Below are positions 35,092 through 45,570 of a DNA stretch of 64,000 nucleotides, one piece after another. A program made the translations under genes and the position numbers. The notes below the pieces were generated by a model. That model had not been told where the DNA came from, ran no database searches, and saw nothing but the letters and a program-made list of their open reading frames with translations. This DNA is from Wyeomyia smithii (lineage: Eukaryota; Arthropoda; Insecta; Diptera; Culicidae): positions 27,662,506 to 27,726,505 of the forward strand of contig NC_073694.1 of NCBI RefSeq assembly GCF_029784165.1, read 5' to 3'. Each line of letters opens with the position of its first letter. Positions within the stretch are counted from its first letter, which is position 1.

Positions 35092-35960
35092 CAGACGATC
35101 CATTTATACACTGGCTTGTTGTACGCGACTCTTTACCGCCTGTAGTGGTTTGGTTAGCAAGTCCGCCTCTTTCAGCTGTGAGCATTGCTAGCTTAAGTAA
35201 TGAAGATGGTAGAGATTGCTGGAAGCCTTGAACCGCTGGCATTGGAAATAGAATGCAATGCCTACAAGAAGGGTTTGTCGTAGGTTACTGTCACACCCAA
35301 CCCCCCCTCCCCGCAGCTGCACAGATAGGCCATAGACCACCCCACCCTAAAGCACGCAGCCCGCCACCCATCGGTTTTCCAAACACCAATACCAAACCTA
35401 GAGCAGGCGAAAAATAAAGGGGTGACATATGGAGTGGAGAGATTAAATAGCGCGGCTAGGATTAGTGGTGCGATAGTTTAGATAAGGTCAATGTCTTAGG
35501 GCAAGGAGGAATGACCTGCTGTAGCCACAACACTCACTCGTAAAACAGATTCAAAAGTGAACGGTCGCGATCTGTGAAAATTTTAAGAGTGAGAAGACAA
35601 GGAAATTCAAAGACAAAAAAGTGTGTGGCTATTGTGAACAGCAGGTAAGGCACTCTCTTTACCCCTTAACCCCCAAAATACGCATATTCCCCAGAACCCC
35701 GCTGTTTTACATTTAAAAACCGTTGAGACAGTCAATCCACGTTGGACTCATCACCGGCGGCTGAAGACGTCGATCAATGGACATTTTGGCGGCAAAGGCA
35801 GTGTGTGTGGACAGTGTGCACGGTGAAACGGGCCCCGGAGCTAAAAATAAAAATTGTGAACGCATAGAGACTCTGACAAGCATTTTCCTGGAACCGCGAA
35901 ATTTCCCTTAAGTAAGCTGACCCTGAGGCAGTTATTCAGGGAGTCCCTTTAGTGTTGCTA
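35092..35960. other. Intergenic DNA between genes A and B
   Basis: Contains a C-rich stretch (35,300-35,340) and GC-richer sequence than its surroundings, perhaps retroelement untranslated DNA, but no recognised domain. Confidence 0.35.
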
Positions 35961-35969
35961 AGGCTGGAG

Positions 35970-36245
35970 AATACTTACACAGCTCAGATGGGCAGTATTG
36001 TTACGACTCGTTCACGAACTAGGTCCTTCACGAAGCTGTACTTTGTGTCGATATGTTTCGATTTATTCTCATTCCGGTCCGATTTTCTTAGAGCGATGCA
36101 GCTCTGCTTATTTTCCCAGACGATTAGCGGGGAAATAAGCTGCTCTCCCACGTGCTTCACCAACTTCCGAATACATTGAAGCTTCTGTAGGCAGTCTGCT
36201 AACACAACGTATTCGGCATCGGTATCGGCAGTAGGCAGAATCGTC
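35970..36245 (-). mobile_element. Ty1/copia RNase H relic
   Basis: On the - strand, STADTDAEYVVLADCLQKLQ (with a frame break), then PLIVWENKQSCIALRKSD and KHIDTKYSFVKDLV: the standard copia RNase H blocks. Nothing else of the element is recognisable next to it. Confidence 0.75.
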
Positions 36246-36533
36246 CACTTGATTGGCTACTGCAAGCTTCCGGGCGGTTTCCTCTTCTTAGCCTGCTGCT
36301 TCTTCGATCCTTTGTCGTACGAGTGTCTAACTTTCGGTACGCTTTCCCAGAACCGAGTGTGCAATCCCGTGCATGCTGGATTATTTACGCCTTTTCTACC
36401 GTCGTTTGCATGGAAACTTGCTAGAGAATCGCCGCCTTGATCAGATCATGTAATCAGCGAGCTTATGTCCGAACTGGTTTTCAACCATCCTCACTTAACA
36501 CCGGAATTTATCCTCCAGGAAGAAAACGTAAGC

Positions 36534-36592
36534 AAAACGAAATGATTTGGCAACGGGTATTACACGACCCGTTGCCAAACCATTTTGTTTTA
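36534..36592. repeat. Strong hairpin, 59 nt
   Basis: TTTGGCAACGGGT and ACCCGTTGCCAAA form a perfect 13-bp stem around an 8-nt loop. The flanks AAAACGAAATG and CATTTTGTTTT extend it with few mismatches. Function unknown. Confidence 0.6.
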
Positions 36593-36929
36593 TATCTTTA
36601 AGCACTTCCGGATCTCCATGAACCATTCAGCGAAGCCATTAGGGTTAGCAGTTTTTCCTGTGTTCTTTCAGTTCAACCTTCATCACTTTTGCTACAGCCA
36701 TACGGAACCGGTACATGTCCCTGATGTTATCACCGATCGCGATAACAGTGTTTACGTACACCTACTTGCAAACGGATGTCTTGAACTCGGCCCGAACACT
36801 TTCTGACGTGGGGGTATACCGGGAAGCTAGAGCTGCTGAAAAGGGGGCTTCACCGCCCGTAAGAAACGTGAACAAAGTGCCCTCCATCACGACACTAGAA
36901 GCTTCGCAGGTGACCAGGCGTTGGAAGCT

Positions 36930-37060
36930 TCGAAGTGGTGTTGAAGTGGAGAAATTGCCTAAGGACTGGTTAGAAGGATTCACATGCCCGATTTATAAGA
37001 AGAGACACAGGCACGACAGCAGAAACTATCGACTAGCAACTGCTCATAAAAGGAATACAG
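36930..37060 (+). mobile_element. Non-LTR retrotransposon RT relic
   Basis: VEKLPKDWLEGFTCPIYKKR and then SRNYR: the same RT start block as at 9,697, from a different copy. Only about 40 codons remain. Confidence 0.55.
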
Positions 37061-37265
37061 CTGGTTAGAAACTTTCAGCAGCATCTAGTAGACTGCTTAC
37101 TATCAAGAAAATACATAAGAAATTGCAAATATATGAGATCCGGCTTCGTTTCTAATTTGAGGTTATGTTTTACAGGAGTTGGTAGCTACATAGTGTTTTG
37201 GAATTGCATTTTCTTAGTTTAAATCTACCGTTTAGTGGAAAAAATCTAAATTTTTAATACCGCAG
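37060..37265 (+). repeat. Segment shared with the upstream region of gene A
   Basis: Counterpart of 420-740, including ATATATGAGATCCGG and a TGGAAAAAATCTAAA stretch. Lies 665 bp upstream of gene B exon 1. Confidence 0.55.
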
Positions 37266-37363
37266 GAGCCGCTTGGGGAGCCATGTATCGCCTTCCTTTT
37301 TTGTTGAATTAAAATTTAGAGCTGCCAACGTTTCTAGCTCAAAAGATGTTTTTAACGATCAAG

Positions 37364-37602
37364 TGGTCGGTGTGCGACCAGACCGAACCAAGCGCCATTT
37401 TTTTAAAAATTGAGTTTTTAGCACCAGTGGATGTTAAATTTGATAATCTATCTTTCATGATAAAAGGAAACCATTTGAACAGTTTATAATGGTATTATAA
37501 CAAAATTTCTATGCAGCAGTTTGCAGGAAACATACGGTGTGGTCGCTGATTACTCGAATTAAAGTTTTTGGCGCTTGGTTTTGTCTGGTCGCACGCCGAC
37601 CA
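37364..37602. mobile_element. MITE of 239 bp with roughly 35-bp terminal inverted repeats
   Basis: TGGTCGGTGTGCGACCAGAC at the left end is matched, with one mismatch, by the inverse of the right end (GTCTGGTCGCACGCCGACCA); AACCAAGCGCC follows on both sides. The terminus itself contains a small palindrome (GGTCGGTGTGCGACC). It lies about 330 bp upstream of gene B exon 1. Confidence 0.75.
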
Positions 37603-37929
37603 AGTATGTATCCTTTTTATATTCAGTTGACATCAGCGACAACTATATGTCGAATTGAGTTTTAATTTGCTTTTATGTTCACAGTTGAAATTATCAAGGG
37701 GTAATTTTAATCCAACCGTCAAGCGTCACATTAAGCGTGTACAACAGATGTCTTTTTCGTCTGAGCCCGAAACTCGCGACCGAAAAATTCTTGACTGGAA
37801 CACTTCGACGATTAAAAAACGGACGTGATCGCAAATTTCAATCAATAGTTTTTGTCTCCAATAAGTGAAAAAGCTAAGTCTCGTAAAAATCAGATGTTTT
37901 AGATCTGCTTGGAGTTGAAAGATACAGTG

Positions 37930-38189
37930 ATGGATACTGCAATGAAGGAATCATTTCCAGTAAAAGTGGAGCAGACCACCACGATTAAGGTGGAAGAAGT
38001 GACAATTTCCGATGGCGTTAATACGGCGGATGATAATACCCGAATAGTTAGAAATGTCGAGGACAGCATACCAAGTATTGTCAAACAAGAACCTACACCG
38101 GACATCGTTAATGAAGCGGATAACGCGACGGAATGCTCTTCGTTGGAGCCAACAGCAGCTGATGGCGAAATTGTGGCCACAAGTTCGAG
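37930..38189 (+). CDS. Gene B exon 1: acidic exon with three SUMO-like motifs
   Basis: From ATG 37,930 it encodes 86 residues plus two bases. psi-K-x-E motifs are VKVE (K12), IKVE (K20) and VKQE (K52), the last followed by P as in gene A exon 1. It ends TTCGAG/GTAATT, phase 2, one codon before an in-frame stop. The frame is open further upstream only through a TTG. It is a paralogue of 1,273-1,511: same length class, same motif order, same I-K-V-E-E-x-x-I-S core and same split codon. It is the only visible 5' coding exon for the five zinc-finger exons of gene B. Confidence 0.8.
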
Positions 38190-38436
38190 GTAATTGTTTT
38201 TTAGTATCACTTTTCGATGTCATTGATTAAAATCACTAATAATATACATAGGTATATAAGATAACTCAGGTTTTCCGGCAAAAAGGTTGCTGTGAATTAA
38301 GAATAGAAAAAAAACCCAACTGCTACTTGGTAATCCATTAACAAAAATGGTTGTTATATTAGTCTTACAATTCTATTTGTCTCTATAATTTTACGTCACA
38401 TACATTATCACGGATATTACGATAAAGTAAAACAAG

Positions 38437-38605
38437 CGAATTTGCGACAAAGGATTCGCTTCGAAAAATTCTCATGAAGCACAAGCGAACGCACATTCGA
38501 GTGTAATATTTGCGACAAGAGCTTTACCGTCTCATCAAGAGCTACAAAACCATTGATCGGATCAACCTGTAAAAAGGGTTTCAACCGCAAACATCGTCAC
38601 ACATA
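38437..38605 (+). pseudogene. Frameshifted zinc-finger relic
   Basis: Finger pieces in different frames: ICDKGFASKNS, then MKHKRTH, then FECNICDKSFTVSS, then KGFNRKHRHT. Stops and shifts separate them and no acceptor precedes them. It is a dead copy of a gene B-type exon in the first intron. Confidence 0.7.
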
Positions 38606-39372
38606 AGGCAAGGCAAAGTTGGAACAATCGCTCTGGAATATGTTGTGTTTCAGTTCGGAATAAGTACCCCGAACACTACAACATTAGGATCAATTTCGTA
38701 GACAATCCTTTCCAGGGCGTCTATTAGTAACTATCCCAGCTAAATAGCTTAAATTTGGTGGTGGAGATCTGCTGTAATATGGAGCGTCAAAATTTTCTTT
38801 TCCTGCAATTTTTCATAATTACAATTTTTTGTGGCATAATTTCATGGTCGTTGTTATATGTACTCTCACTGTTTATCCATCGTAATTCGAATACCCAATC
38901 CAGAATTGTATTCCGAAGATCAGAATTCCGAATGCTGGACCCAGCCTGCTGAATTGAAAGTTTGACTTCTAATCGTAAATTTTTATTTTGTACAACTTTC
39001 TATGTCAAAGTGCATATAGAGTTTTGTGAAGAATTCAGCACTAGCTCAAAACCATATTTCAGGTCCTACCTCAAAAATACAATACCCAGCTGAAAGCCAA
39101 GGCGAGCAGAGTTCAGAATCCAACTCTAATTTTGAATCTCCAAGGTGCACGGTTAAAAGCTCTTAGAAGCTTCGAAGAGCTTAGATTTCAAAGTCGAGTC
39201 GAATCGAGGGGTTAGCATAAAAGTTCCAAGGAGTTTTCAGAGCAGAGCTAAGAATTGAAAGCAGTAACTTTAATCAAAAATAATTACTCAGAAACTAATG
39301 TACAGACAAGCTTCCCTGAAAGATGGATGTTTTCAGCCCACAATCTATCAAGCTGCTTCTCTTCTGTTCCAG

Positions 39373-40507
39373 TGACACTGGCGCTCTGGAACCGGATTGC
39401 AATGGAGGCGGCAAATGTAAAGTGTGTGGTAGACATTTCCCAATAGAAGAACAACTAACGCAGCACCAAAAAGAGCATCACGGCAATAGGCGTTCGTTCA
39501 AGTGTTCGACTTGTGGAAATCGATACAAAAATAGAGACTCACTCCAAACGCATATTGACCAGAAATGCAAGGATCGCACGTTCGAATGTGACATTTGTGG
39601 GTCATCTTACAAGACAGAAGGAGGTCTTCGCCATCACAAAAAACTGCACACGTCTGTCGATCCGAAACCTTTCAAATGTGACATATGCAATTCACAGTAC
39701 ACTCGAAAAACTAGTCTCGATTTTCACAGAAAAATACACTGGATGGTCACGCACGAAGTGCGTACAGATTGCAACGCGCCATCTGAGCCATCATTTAAAT
39801 GCGACGTTTGTAATTTGACGTACGACTCGCTTGACGTTCTTAACTTCCACCGGAAAACCCACAGAGCCAGGAAGCAATCAGGTGAATGTGATATATGTGG
39901 TAAAACCTTTGCAGAACCCAGAGCACTCCAGTACCATAAAACTGTGAAACACACCTCGGAGAAGAATTTCAAGTGTACAATCTGCGGCAAAGATTACCAC
40001 CTTCAGCATCAGGTGCTGGTTCACGAAAGAACACACATGGAACGCTCCCATAAATGTCCTATCTGTGGAAAGTGCTTCACTCACAATTATGCTGTCAAAA
40101 AACACTTGATGCGCACCCACAGCGAAGAACGATCGTATAAGTGCAACCTCTGTGATGCGAAATACAAATCACCGACCGCATTACGCGTTCACAGAATGTC
40201 GCATGCGTCCACCGATCGGAAACCTTTCCAATGTGATCTGTGTAGTTGTCAGTATACCCTAAAACGCCATCTCGCGTTTCATAAGAAAATAATCCATTCA
40301 AACGCTGCTGTAGATTCTGAGGACATGCCTAAAAAAGTCGTTTTGGAAACGAGTAATGCCAACGGTGACCTGAGTGTAAAAAAAGAACGTGAAGAGGAAA
40401 ATGCTAATCCGTACAAGTATGAAAACTCTACGGATGCCTCTAAAGAAGTCGTTTCGGCGTCGAGCAATGCCAATGGGGTCCTGAGTATAAAAGCGGAACA
40501 TGGGTAG
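39373..40507 (+). CDS. Gene B terminal exon 1: ten C2H2 fingers
   Basis: Acceptor CTTCTGTTCCAG/T, phase 2; joined to 37,930-38,189 it gives 464 aa. It encodes ten fingers, the first close to the exon start (CKVCGRHFPIEEQLTQH), the second ending in Cys instead of His (HIDQKC). After the last finger an acidic tail carries two more psi-K-x-E motifs (VKKE and IKAE). The frame is open upstream of the acceptor from an ATG at 39,323 (MDVFSPQSIK...), but the corresponding stretch is out of frame in two of the other exons, so I read it as intron. AATAAA lies at 40,598, 91 bases after the stop. Confidence 0.8.
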
Positions 40508-40597
40508 GAAAAGTTTAATCCGTACAAGTTTAAAGTGTGAAAACTCTGTTTGAAAAATCATTGCCTGGCTAATCATGTGTAAGAATTCATTCCTTTG

Positions 40598-40603
40598 AAT
40601 AAA
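40598..40603 (+). terminator. Poly(A) signal of gene B terminal exon 1
   Basis: AATAAA 91 bases after the stop codon. Confidence 0.55.
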
Positions 40604-40919
40604 TTGTGTTACACATCCCTGTCGATCAAAAATTTTTATCTTGACGAAATTTTTAATGTTCGACTGTGAACTAATTTAGTTGTTCACAGATTTGCTAAGT
40701 TGATAACTTGGTTCGGGAATCTAATTGGTAACTTTTACCACTATCATTGACTGGATGTTGTTTTTACGTGTTTAATCAGACTTATTATCCCGAAGAGAGA
40801 TTCTAGATATTTTGCGTTTTTTGACCGTACTTTTGAGTGATCCACATTGCCATTGCCTTTCACCAAAAAATGGACGCTTTCAGCTTACAATCTATCAAGC
40901 TGCTTCTTTTCTGTTCCAG

Positions 40920-41919
40920 AGATACTGATGCTCCGGAAACGGATCATACCGGAGGTGGTAAATGCGATGTTTGCGGTGAACATTTTCACACGGAAGAACA
41001 ACTAACGCAACACCTAGAAGAGCATCACAGCGCCGATCGCCCGTACAAGTGTCCGACCTGCGGGAAAAGGTACCAAATAAGACGAAGACTCGAAACGCAT
41101 ATTATTAATGGTTGCATTGAGCGACAATTCGAATGTGACATTTGCGGTTCAACCTTCAGGTCGCACAGTGGTCTAAGTTATCACAGAAATCTCCACACGT
41201 ATGTCGACCCGAAACCATTCAAATGTGACATGTGCAGTTCAGAGTTCACTCGGAAAATCAGCCTCAAGCGTCACGTGATGGTAATGCACGAAGTGCGTAC
41301 TACAGATGACGACGCGCCATCGTTCAAATGTGACATTTGTAATCTGTCCTACAACTCGCTCGATATACTAAACATCCATCGGAAAACTCACGAAGCTAGG
41401 AAACAATCGCCGAAATGTAATTTATGTGGCAAAACTTTTTCGTCGGCACAAGCACTTAAGTTTCATAAAACTGTAAAACATACATCGGTGAAAAATTTCC
41501 ACTGCACAATCTGTGATAAAAATTACCACCTTAAGGAGCAATTGGTTAAACACCGGAAAACGCACGATGCGGATCGCTCGCATAAATGCCCTATTTGCGG
41601 AAAAGGTTTCGCACTTCGTTATGCGGCCAAGAGGCACATGATCAGCCACTGCACGGGGCGGCCGTTTAAATGCAATTTTTGTGATGCAACATACAAGACA
41701 GCCTGTAAATTGCGCGTCCACACGAAATCCCACACGGCCACGGATCCTCAACCTTTTAAATGCGACCTGTGCAGCTGTCAGTATAGTCGACAATGCCGCC
41801 TCTCGACTCATAAGAGGAAAAAACATTCGCGTTGTTATAGTTCTGAGAAACATTCTCCAAAGAAAAGCTCAGAAGACTTCCCTGAACGAGCCGTTTTGGA
41901 GGCGAATAATGCTGGTTGA
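40920..41919 (+). CDS. Gene B terminal exon 2: ten C2H2 fingers
   Basis: Acceptor TTCTGTTCCAG/A, phase 2; with exon 1 it gives 419 aa. The ten fingers are in the same order as in terminal exon 1 (CDVCGEHFHTEEQLTQH first, a Cys-terminated second finger, FKCDLCSCQYSRQCRLSTH last), so the two exons are tandem duplicates about 1.5 kb apart. A short basic and polar tail follows. The fingers differ from those of terminal exon 1 at several helix positions, so DNA specificity should differ. AATAAA is at 42,005-42,010. Confidence 0.8.
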
Positions 41920-42004
41920 GGCCGAAGTATGAATGCAGAACATGAAGAGGATGATTATTTAAACATAATTGCCCAGTTTGTGAACCAATGAATTAATTCA
42001 AAGA

Positions 42005-42010
42005 AATAAA
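42005..42010 (+). terminator. Poly(A) signal of gene B terminal exon 2
   Basis: AATAAA 86 bases after the stop codon. Confidence 0.55.
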
Positions 42011-42284
42011 TTACACTTTTATTTTGTCAAAATTTAAATCCCACATCCGTTTCAAAGTCTCCTTTTTAATTTATCGAATGTTTGAGTGATTGATACAAAG
42101 AGATTCACTAGAAATCGGGTATCCAACATTGTGAACAATGTGGCATAACAGAAACGTTCATCATAAAGAGTTTTTTTATATGCTTGGGTTCACTATTTTA
42201 AAATTGAACACAATGCAATGCATTTTTTTTGAAAACTGACTTATTTCTATCTTCAAAGCGTTGAAAATTTGTATCTTCAAAGCC

Positions 42285-44278
42285 AAAATAGAAAATGATC
42301 CCAGATTGAGCTCAGAATCGCCGAAAAGTGCTTCCTAAGGCCAGAAAAGGCCACACTAGAAAATGATCCCTAACTGAGCTCAGAACCGCCGAAAAGTGCT
42401 TCCTAAGACCAAAATAGAAAATGATCCCTAATTGAGCTCAGAATCGCCGAAAAGTGGTTCTAAAGGCCAGTAAAGGCCAAAATAGAAAATGATCACAAAT
42501 TTAGCTCAGAACCGCCGAAAAGTGCTTCTAAAGGCCAGAAAAGGCCAAAATAGAAAATGATCCCAAATTGAACTTAGAACCGCCGAAAAGTGCTTCTAAG
42601 TCCAAAATAGAAAATAATCCCAGATTGAGCTCAGAATCTCCGAAAAGTGATTCTAAAGGCCAGCAAAGGCCAAAATAGAAAATGATCCCAAATTGAGCTC
42701 AGAATCGCCCAAAAGTGGTTCTAAAGGCCAGAGAGGGTCAAAATAGAAAATGATCCCTAATTGAGCTCAGAACCGCCGAAAAGTACTTTCTAAGGGCAAA
42801 ATAGAGAATGATCCCTAATTGAGCTTAGAATCGCCGAAAAGTGCTTCTAAAGGCCAGAAAAGGTCAAAATAGAAAATGATCCCAAATTGAACTCAGAACC
42901 GCCGAAAAATGGTTCTAAAGGCCAGAAAAGGCCAAAATAGAAAATGATCCCAAATTGAACTCAGAACCACCGAAAAGTGCTTCTAAAAGCCAGAAAAGGT
43001 CAAAATAGAAAATGATCCCAAATTGAGCTCAGAATCGCCGAAAAGTGCTTTCTAAGTCCAAAATAGAAAACAATCCCAGATTGAGCTCAGAATCACCGAA
43101 AAGTGCTTCCTAAGGTCAGAAACGGCCGCAATAGAAAATTATCCCAAATTGAGCTCAGAATCACCGAAAAGTGCTTCTAAAGGCCAGAAAAGGCCAAAAT
43201 AGAAAATGATCCTAAATTGAGCTCAGAATCGCCGAAAAGTGCTTCTAAAAGCCAGAGAAGGCCAAAATAGAAAATGATCCTAAATTGAGCTCAGAATCGC
43301 CGAAAAGTGGTTCTAAAAGCCAGAGAAGGTCAAAATAGAAAATGATCCCAAATTGAGCTCAGAATCACCGAAAAGTGCTTCTAAAGGCCAGAAAAGGCCA
43401 AAATAGAAAATGATCCTAAATTGAGCTCAGAATCGCCGAAAAGTGGTTCTAAAAGCCAGAGAAGGCCAAAATAGGAAATAATCCCAAATTGAGCTCAGAA
43501 TCACCGAAAAGTGTTTCTAAAGACCAGAAAACGTCTAAATAGAAAATGATCCCAAAATTAGCTCAGAACCGCCGAAAAGTGATTCCTAAGACCAAAACAG
43601 AAAATGATCCCTAATTGAGCTCAGAATCACCGAAAAGTGGTTCTAAAGGCCCGAAAAGGTCAAAATAGAAAATGATCCCAAATTGAGCTCAGAATCGCCG
43701 AAAGGTGCTTCTAAAGGCCAGAAAAGGTCAAAATAAAAAATGATCCCAAATTGAGCTCAGAACCCCCGAAAAGGGCGTCCTAAGGCCAAAATAGAAAATG
43801 ATTCCTAATTGAGCTCAGAATCGTCGAAAAGTGCTTCTAAAGGCCAGAAAAGGCCAAAATAGAAAATGATCCCTAATTGAGCTCAGAATCACCGAAAAGT
43901 GCTTCTTAAGGCAAGAAAAGGCCAAAACAGAAAATGATCCCTAATTTAGGTCAGAATCACCGAAAAGTGCTTCTAAAGGCAAGAAAAGGTCAAAACAGAA
44001 AATGATCGCAAATTGAGCACAGAATCTTCGAAAAGTGGTTCTAAAGGCCCGAAAAGGCCAAAATAGAAAATGATCCCAAATTGAGCACAGAATCTCCGAA
44101 AAGTGGTTCTAAAAGCCAGGAAAGGTCAAAATAGAAAATGATCTCTAACTGAGCTCAAAATCGCCGGAAAGTGCTTCTTAAGGCCAGAAAAGGCGAACAT
44201 AGAAAATGACCCCAAATTTAACTCATAATCGCCGAAAAGTGCTTCTAAAGGCCAGAAAAAGCCAAAATAGAAATTGGC
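42285..44278. repeat. Minisatellite: about 31 units of 68 bp
   Basis: Contiguous units built on GAAAATGATCCCAAATTGAG followed by CTCAGAATCGCCGAAAAGTG and CTTCTAAAGGCCAGAAAAGG. Some units are shortened to about 58 bp by loss of the AGGCCAGAAAAGG part. Most units carry GAGCTC. Units differ from each other by several substitutions, so the array is not very recent. It lies between terminal exons 2 and 3 of gene B. There are no spacers, so it is not a CRISPR array. Confidence 0.95.
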
Positions 44279-44349
44279 CCTGCGGAAGCTGACACCAATA
44301 CACAGAATGCACTTGGTGCGCTCCTACACAACGATAAAAGGTGCACCTA

Positions 44350-44686
44350 CACAATTGGGTTGTTTAACTATTCACGGATTTACGTTTTTTATATATCATC
44401 TGAAAGAGTGTATTTTTCTGAGCAAAACGTGATTTATTAAAACTTTATATCATTATCCTTCGATTTTTAAATGAAGAATAAAAATTTGCTCTCAATCGCT
44501 ACAATGACAGTTGGTATATGGGCGAACTATCATTATAGCGATTCGGGCAGATTTCGAGCAGTTTTAAATCGTGATTTAAAAAGCAAAGGACAACGATAGA
44601 ATTTTTTTTAAATCACGTTTTACTTAAAAAATTCAAAACTCTCAGATGATATAAAAAGCTGATATAGCTAAACAACCCAATTGTAT
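44350..44686. mobile_element. Foldback MITE of about 335 bp
   Basis: Ends ACAATTGGGTTGTTTA and TAAACAACCCAATTGT, with inverted subterminal parts including ATCATCTGA...AACGTGATTTA against AAATCACGTTTT...CAGATGAT. No target duplication assigned. Confidence 0.65.
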
Positions 44687-45570
44687 TCGAACTTATTGAA
44701 CACCCTGTAGAACTATAACTAACAATTTTGTTGGAGATGCTGAATGGCTTGTTAGGCCAGCATCGTTCCTCGAGACCAGGTGGAAAATTGCCTTTTTTGG
44801 TTGTTCTACAGTAACCGGAAGTTGTCTCCTTGCATTTCAAAATTGCATTTGCGGTCGATTTCCGACCTATTGGTTCAGAAAATATCCATATTGAGCCTGG
44901 ATTAATGTTGATTTCGGAATGATTATTTTTGGTTGTTTTCCAGACACAATGAGTCACCATTTTGAATTTCAAAATGGCGTCTGGAGTAGGAAAAACTCAT
45001 GCACACTAGTACCATTTAATGCGAGAATTTCGAACTCAATGATTGTGATAAACCAGAAACCCTTAACCTAAGCTTTGCTTAAGATAGCAATGTTCTAAGT
45101 GGTAGGGTTAACGAGATAAATTTATTAAAATATTCAAAACTACATGCATACTAGTGTGAAGACTGATTCAATTGAATTGCAGTTCAGAACAGTTGCCCTT
45201 TTCTGTTTTCTTGCGGTTTTTCAACTTACGACTTTCAAGCTGAGACTTTTTTTTTAATTTTGTATTTTGAATTATGGACTGTCAAATTGAATTTTTTGTT
45301 TTAAAATCTTATATTTTCTTTGAATAAATTAACATTTAACTTTTGACACCCTACTTTGTTCTTTTGACCATCACTACCGGAATTTCACTTTGTTTTGTGG
45401 CTTGCTTCAATTTGCGCATTTGAAACCTAGATACCCGATTCCCGACATTCAACTCGAATTTTTTTTCTATAATTTCATTCATTTCGACATTTGACTATCG
45501 TTGTACGATTTTTCACTTAAGGGATCAATGTCTCAATGATGGTTCTCCGAATCTCGATTTTCTTGTCAAT
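44687..45570. other. Intronic DNA without a gene
   Basis: 44,810-44,990 contains the CGGAAGT and TTTCAAAATGGCG repeat family also seen near 10,560. The rest is unassigned. Confidence 0.35.

Noticed and set aside
36715..37068. 117-codon + strand ORF as a gene
   Set aside because: Only its last third is recognisable, as the RT start block of a non-LTR element; no complete domain.
39323..39372. ATG 39,323 as the true start of the first gene B zinc-finger protein (and equivalents at 40,837 and 48,487)
   Set aside because: The stretch equals the conserved pre-acceptor block, which is out of frame or lacks ATG before the other two exons; kept only as a possible alternative start.
42285..44278. 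CRISPR-like array
   Set aside because: Repeats are directly contiguous with no unique spacers and the context is an insect intron.
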